Assembly (NCBI GenBank): GCA_007127665.1
Contig: SKYY01000206.1
Location: 1 to 9,320 of the forward strand
From: Balneolales bacterium
GTDB lineage: Bacteria; Bacteroidota; Rhodothermia; Balneolales; Natronogracilivirgulaceae
Reading direction: 5' to 3'
DNA length: 9,320 nt
The translations under genes and the position numbers were made by a program. Below, in pieces: positions 6,977-9,320 of the stretch (position 1 is its first letter; each line of letters begins with the position of its first letter). The notes below the pieces were generated by a model. It saw nothing but the letters and a program-made list of their open reading frames with translations, ran no database searches and had not been told where the DNA came from.

Positions 6977-7016
6977 TGAGTAAAAAGACAACATTTATGA
7001 ACACCACTGATCGTAC
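6935..7016 (+). repeat. 41-bp tandem duplication spanning the ATPase start codon
   Basis: Unit 1 (6935-6975) and unit 2 (6976-7016) both begin ATGAG and agree at 21 of their first 27 bases. All six differences are transitions. Unit 1 would encode MSRKTAFMS and unit 2 encodes MSKKTTFMN. A weaker 20-21-bp period is visible inside each unit, with ATGA at 6935, 6956, 6976 and 6997. Unit 2 is the actual N-terminus of the ATPase, while unit 1 is in another frame because of the 41-bp length. Confidence 0.6.
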
Positions 7017-7794
7017 TTCCAATCCCCCGATAGAAGTGCATGACCTTACGGTTGCCTATGACCAGAAACCTGTGCTGTGGGACATTGATTTTGAACTGCC
7101 GGATGGCAGTCTCACAGCCATTGTCGGTCCGAACGGCGCCGGCAAATCCACCCTTATCAAGGCCGCCATGGGGCTTATACCGGCATCCTCCGGTTACACA
7201 CTGATCTATGGCAAACCGTTGGACAAACAGCGTCAGCTGGTCGCCTATGTCCCGCAGCGGGAGTCCGTTGACTGGAATTTTCCGATCAGCGTGATGGATG
7301 TCGTGCTGATGGGACGCTACCCGCATTTGCGCCTGTTTCAGCGTCCGCGACGTGCTGACCGTGAAATCGCCATGAGCGTACTGGCCGAGATGGGGATGGA
7401 TGCGTATCACAACCGACAGATCTCCCAGCTTTCCGGCGGACAGCAGCAGCGTGTGTTTCTGGCGCGCGCGCTTGCCCAGGACGCCGGCATCTATCTGCTG
7501 GACGAGCCGCTGGCTGGTGTGGATGCGGCCACGGAAGAGGTAATCTTCAACAAGATGAAAGAACTGCGCGACAAAAACAGGACGGTTGTGGTGGTCCACC
7601 ATGATCTGCAAAGTGTCCCGGGCAATTTTGACCGTGCAATGCTTCTGAACCTCAGAATGGTTGCCTGCGGACCTGTTTCTGAAGCGTTTACCGATGAAAA
7701 CCTCCAGAAGACTTATGGGGGGCGTCTGAATATCCTGAGCCAGATGGTCGAAGAAAGCCGGCAGCAGCGCTTTGTCAGGGAATCGGACAGTTGA
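6976..7794 (+). CDS. Metal ABC transporter ATP-binding protein (ZnuC/MntB/TroB-like), 272 aa
   Basis: The cytoplasmic ATPase that powers import through the ABC-3 permease downstream. With the ATG at 6976 the motifs are: Walker A GPNGAGKST at 51-59 (Lys57), Q-loop VPQRESVDW with Gln94, signature LSGGQQQR at 152-159, Walker B IYLLDEP with Asp176 and Glu177, D-loop GVD and the switch His at 209 in VVHHDL. The stretch WNFPISVMDVVLMGRYPH after the Q-loop is characteristic of Mn/Zn/Fe-importer ATPases. All catalytic residues are present. The frame is open back to a TTG at 6889. ATG 6976 or 6997 gives the usual N-terminus, and 6976 is chosen because it overlaps the mini-ORF stop. It lies 144 bp after the lipoprotein gene and 79 bp before the permease gene, all on one strand. 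Confidence 0.93.
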   Translation: MSKKTTFMNTTDRTSNPPIEVHDLTVAYDQKPVLWDIDFELPDGSLTAIVGPNGAGKSTLIKAAMGLIPASSGYTLIYGKPLDKQRQLVAYVPQRESVDWNFPISVMDVVLMGRYPHLRLFQRPRRADREIAMSVLAEMGMDAYHNRQISQLSGGQQQRVFLARALAQDAGIYLLDEPLAGVDAATEEVIFNKMKELRDKNRTVVVVHHDLQSVPGNFDRAMLLNLRMVACGPVSEAFTDENLQKTYGGRLNILSQMVEESRQQRFVRESDS

Positions 7795-7873
7795 TTGCAT
7801 CCCTGGCACTAGACCTGACCCGGCTCGGACACGGCTGCTTATGACATCCGGAAATAATCGGAACACCTGATAC

Positions 7874-9320
7874 ATGGAAACACTGATTGAATTTTTCTCC
7901 CTGCAAGACCCGAACATCCGGTACGTGCTGGCCGGCACCATACTGCTCGGGGTTTCCGCGGGGGCTCTGGGTTGTTTTGCCATTTTACGCAGAAGAGCAC
8001 TTGTGGGCGATGCCGTGGCGCACGCCATACTTCCCGGAGTCTGTCTTGCATTCATTTTTGCGGGAGGCAAGGATCCGTTCATGCTGATTCTGGGAGCATT
8101 CTTTTTTGGACTGCTGAGCATGGTCACCATGGATTTCATCAGCCGCAACAGCCGTATTGCCCCCGATGCATCCATTGGCATGGTGCTCTCCGTGTTTTTC
8201 GGGTTTGGAGTGGTTTTATTGACCTTTATACAAACAACCGGCTTTGTGGATCAAAGCGGGCTGGATGATTTTCTTTTCGGACAGGCGGCGGCTATGGTCG
8301 GTGATGACGTGCTTGTATTCGGCGGGCTGAGTGCCTTGATACTGATCGTCACCATTATCGTTTTCAAGGAGCTGAAGCTGGTCAGTTTCGATCCCTCCTT
8401 TGCGCAAAGTATCGGCTACCCGGTCAAGCGCATGGAGTTCCTGCTGGCTTTGCTCATGGTGCTCGTCATTACGGCCGGCATTCAGGCCGTGGGCGTGGTG
8501 CTGATGGCATCGATGCTGATCATACCGGCTGCCGCCGCACGATACTGGACCGACTCGCTGCGTGTCATGCTGCTCATTGCTGCCGGCGTGGGAGCACTTT
8601 CAGGTGTAACGGGTTCCTTCATCAGCTACACGGCTCCGGCCATGCCAACCGGGCCATGGATGGTCGTCAGTGCCGCATTCGTCTTCTTTCTCTCTTTTCT
8701 GCTTGCCCCCGGGAGAGGTGAAATTGCCCGCTATTTCCAGAAGAGAAAACTCTCACACAGGGTTGCCTGCGAGAACATCCTCAAGACATTATACTCCATG
8801 GAGGAAGAAGACGGAAGAACCGACCGGGTCCGGCCCGGTAAAGAGCTGCGAAAACGCCGGCATCTCACCAGGAGAACAATGAAAAGAGTGCTCTCAACGC
8901 TGCTTCGCAGGAAACTCATCACGTATTATGGAGGCACGCCTGACGGCTACCTGCTGACGGCAGCGGGACGCAAGGAGGCAAAGCGGCTGGTGCGAGTGCA
9001 TCGGCTTTGGGAGCAATATCTCAGCCAGCACCTGCAGATTGCCGAAGACCACGTCCACGAAGATGCCGAATCGATGGAGCACCTCATCACTTCGGAAATC
9101 GAAGCGCAGCTTCGTGACTCGCTCGGATCCCCTGAGCTGGATCCGCACAAGAGCAGGATCCCTTATGACAACGATGAGAGTACACCATCCGGTGGCGACG
9201 CAGATGAACACTCCAAAAAGATTCCGGATAGTTCGGGTGATTTGGGTGGTTTAAGTGCTTCAGGTAAACATGCCGGTTTCATACCGGGTGAAAAAGGAAC
9301 AGCAAAGGCGACAGGGAAAG
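7874..9320 (+). CDS. Metal ABC transporter permease (ABC-3) fused to a DtxR-like regulator module; runs past the window end
   Basis: An inner-membrane permease for Mn2+/Zn2+ whose frame continues into a regulatory-type domain. 482 codons are visible with no stop. ATG 7874 is the first start after an in-frame TGA at 7868-7870. Residues 17-280 are a normal ABC-3 permease, with multiple hydrophobic helices, the hallmark LVGDAVAHAILPGV at 43-56 and AGIQAVGVVLMASMLIIPAAAA at 201-222. From about 295 a winged-helix region follows (ENILKTLYSM; RRTMKRVLSTLLRRKLITYY; GYLLTAAG). Next comes a DtxR dimerisation/metal domain from VHRLWEQYL to DPHKSRIP, with candidate ligands H376, E380, H395, E399, E402 and H403. 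By hand alignment 26 of 55 residues here are identical to the regulator at 4912-5580. Beyond 430 the tail is low-complexity (Asp, Ser, Gly, Lys). ABC-3 proteins with DtxR-like tails occur in databases, to my knowledge without a defined function. Confidence 0.93.
   Translation, partial: METLIEFFSLQDPNIRYVLAGTILLGVSAGALGCFAILRRRALVGDAVAHAILPGVCLAFIFAGGKDPFMLILGAFFFGLLSMVTMDFISRNSRIAPDASIGMVLSVFFGFGVVLLTFIQTTGFVDQSGLDDFLFGQAAAMVGDDVLVFGGLSALILIVTIIVFKELKLVSFDPSFAQSIGYPVKRMEFLLALLMVLVITAGIQAVGVVLMASMLIIPAAAARYWTDSLRVMLLIAAGVGALSGVTGSFISYTAPAMPTGPWMVVSAAFVFFLSFLLAPGRGEIARYFQKRKLSHRVACENILKTLYSMEEEDGRTDRVRPGKELRKRRHLTRRTMKRVLSTLLRRKLITYYGGTPDGYLLTAAGRKEAKRLVRVHRLWEQYLSQHLQIAEDHVHEDAESMEHLITSEIEAQLRDSLGSPELDPHKSRIPYDNDESTPSGGDADEHSKKIPDSSGDLGGLSASGKHAGFIPGEKGTAKATGK

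Noticed and set aside
6883..8181. 432-codon open frame on the minus strand
   Set aside because: It is antisense to the ATPase and permease genes, both clearly real; the product shows no family features and the opening is a by-product of codon use.

Overview
The window looks like chromosomal DNA of moderate GC from a Gram-negative bacterium, most likely in or near the Bacteroidota/Rhodothermota/Balneolota assemblage. That placement is an inference. It rests on the long (about 1,230-residue) B12-dependent ribonucleotide reductase, the metal-transport permease with a DtxR-like tail, and the weak or absent Shine-Dalgarno sequences before most genes. No rRNA, tRNA, integrase, transposase or CRISPR array is visible.

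Layout from left to right. Positions 1-391 hold two copies of a short imperfect-palindrome repeat, then an AT-rich leader with a plausible promoter. A 49-codon gene of unknown function follows (392-541), with a strong Shine-Dalgarno and an intrinsic terminator. nrdJ occupies 651-4352 on the minus strand and converges on that terminator. The 559-bp divergent region 4353-4911 carries three perfect DnaA boxes on the nrdJ side and two palindromes on the other side. A plus-strand metal-uptake locus fills the rest: a DtxR/MntR-family regulator (4912-5580), a TroA/ZnuA-type lipoprotein (about 5878-6831), the ABC ATPase (about 6976-7794) and the permease (7874 to beyond the window end).

How the genes work together: the lipoprotein captures Mn2+ or Zn2+ in the periplasm, the permease passes it through the inner membrane and the ATPase powers the step. 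The regulator presumably represses the locus when metal is plentiful. Palindromes before the regulator and before the lipoprotein are candidate operators.

The most striking feature is the permease. After a normal ABC-3 membrane domain of about 280 residues, the same reading frame continues into a winged helix plus a DtxR-type metal-binding/dimerisation domain, and then a low-complexity tail still open at the window end. The locus therefore encodes two DtxR-like modules, one free and one tethered to the membrane, with matching Glu/Glu/His metal-site signatures.

Other points of interest are the third copy of the dispersed repeat (inverted, between regulator and lipoprotein genes), a nested hairpin between the lipoprotein and ATPase genes, and a 41-bp duplication of the ATPase start that leaves a 13-codon mini-ORF whose stop overlaps the ATPase ATG.
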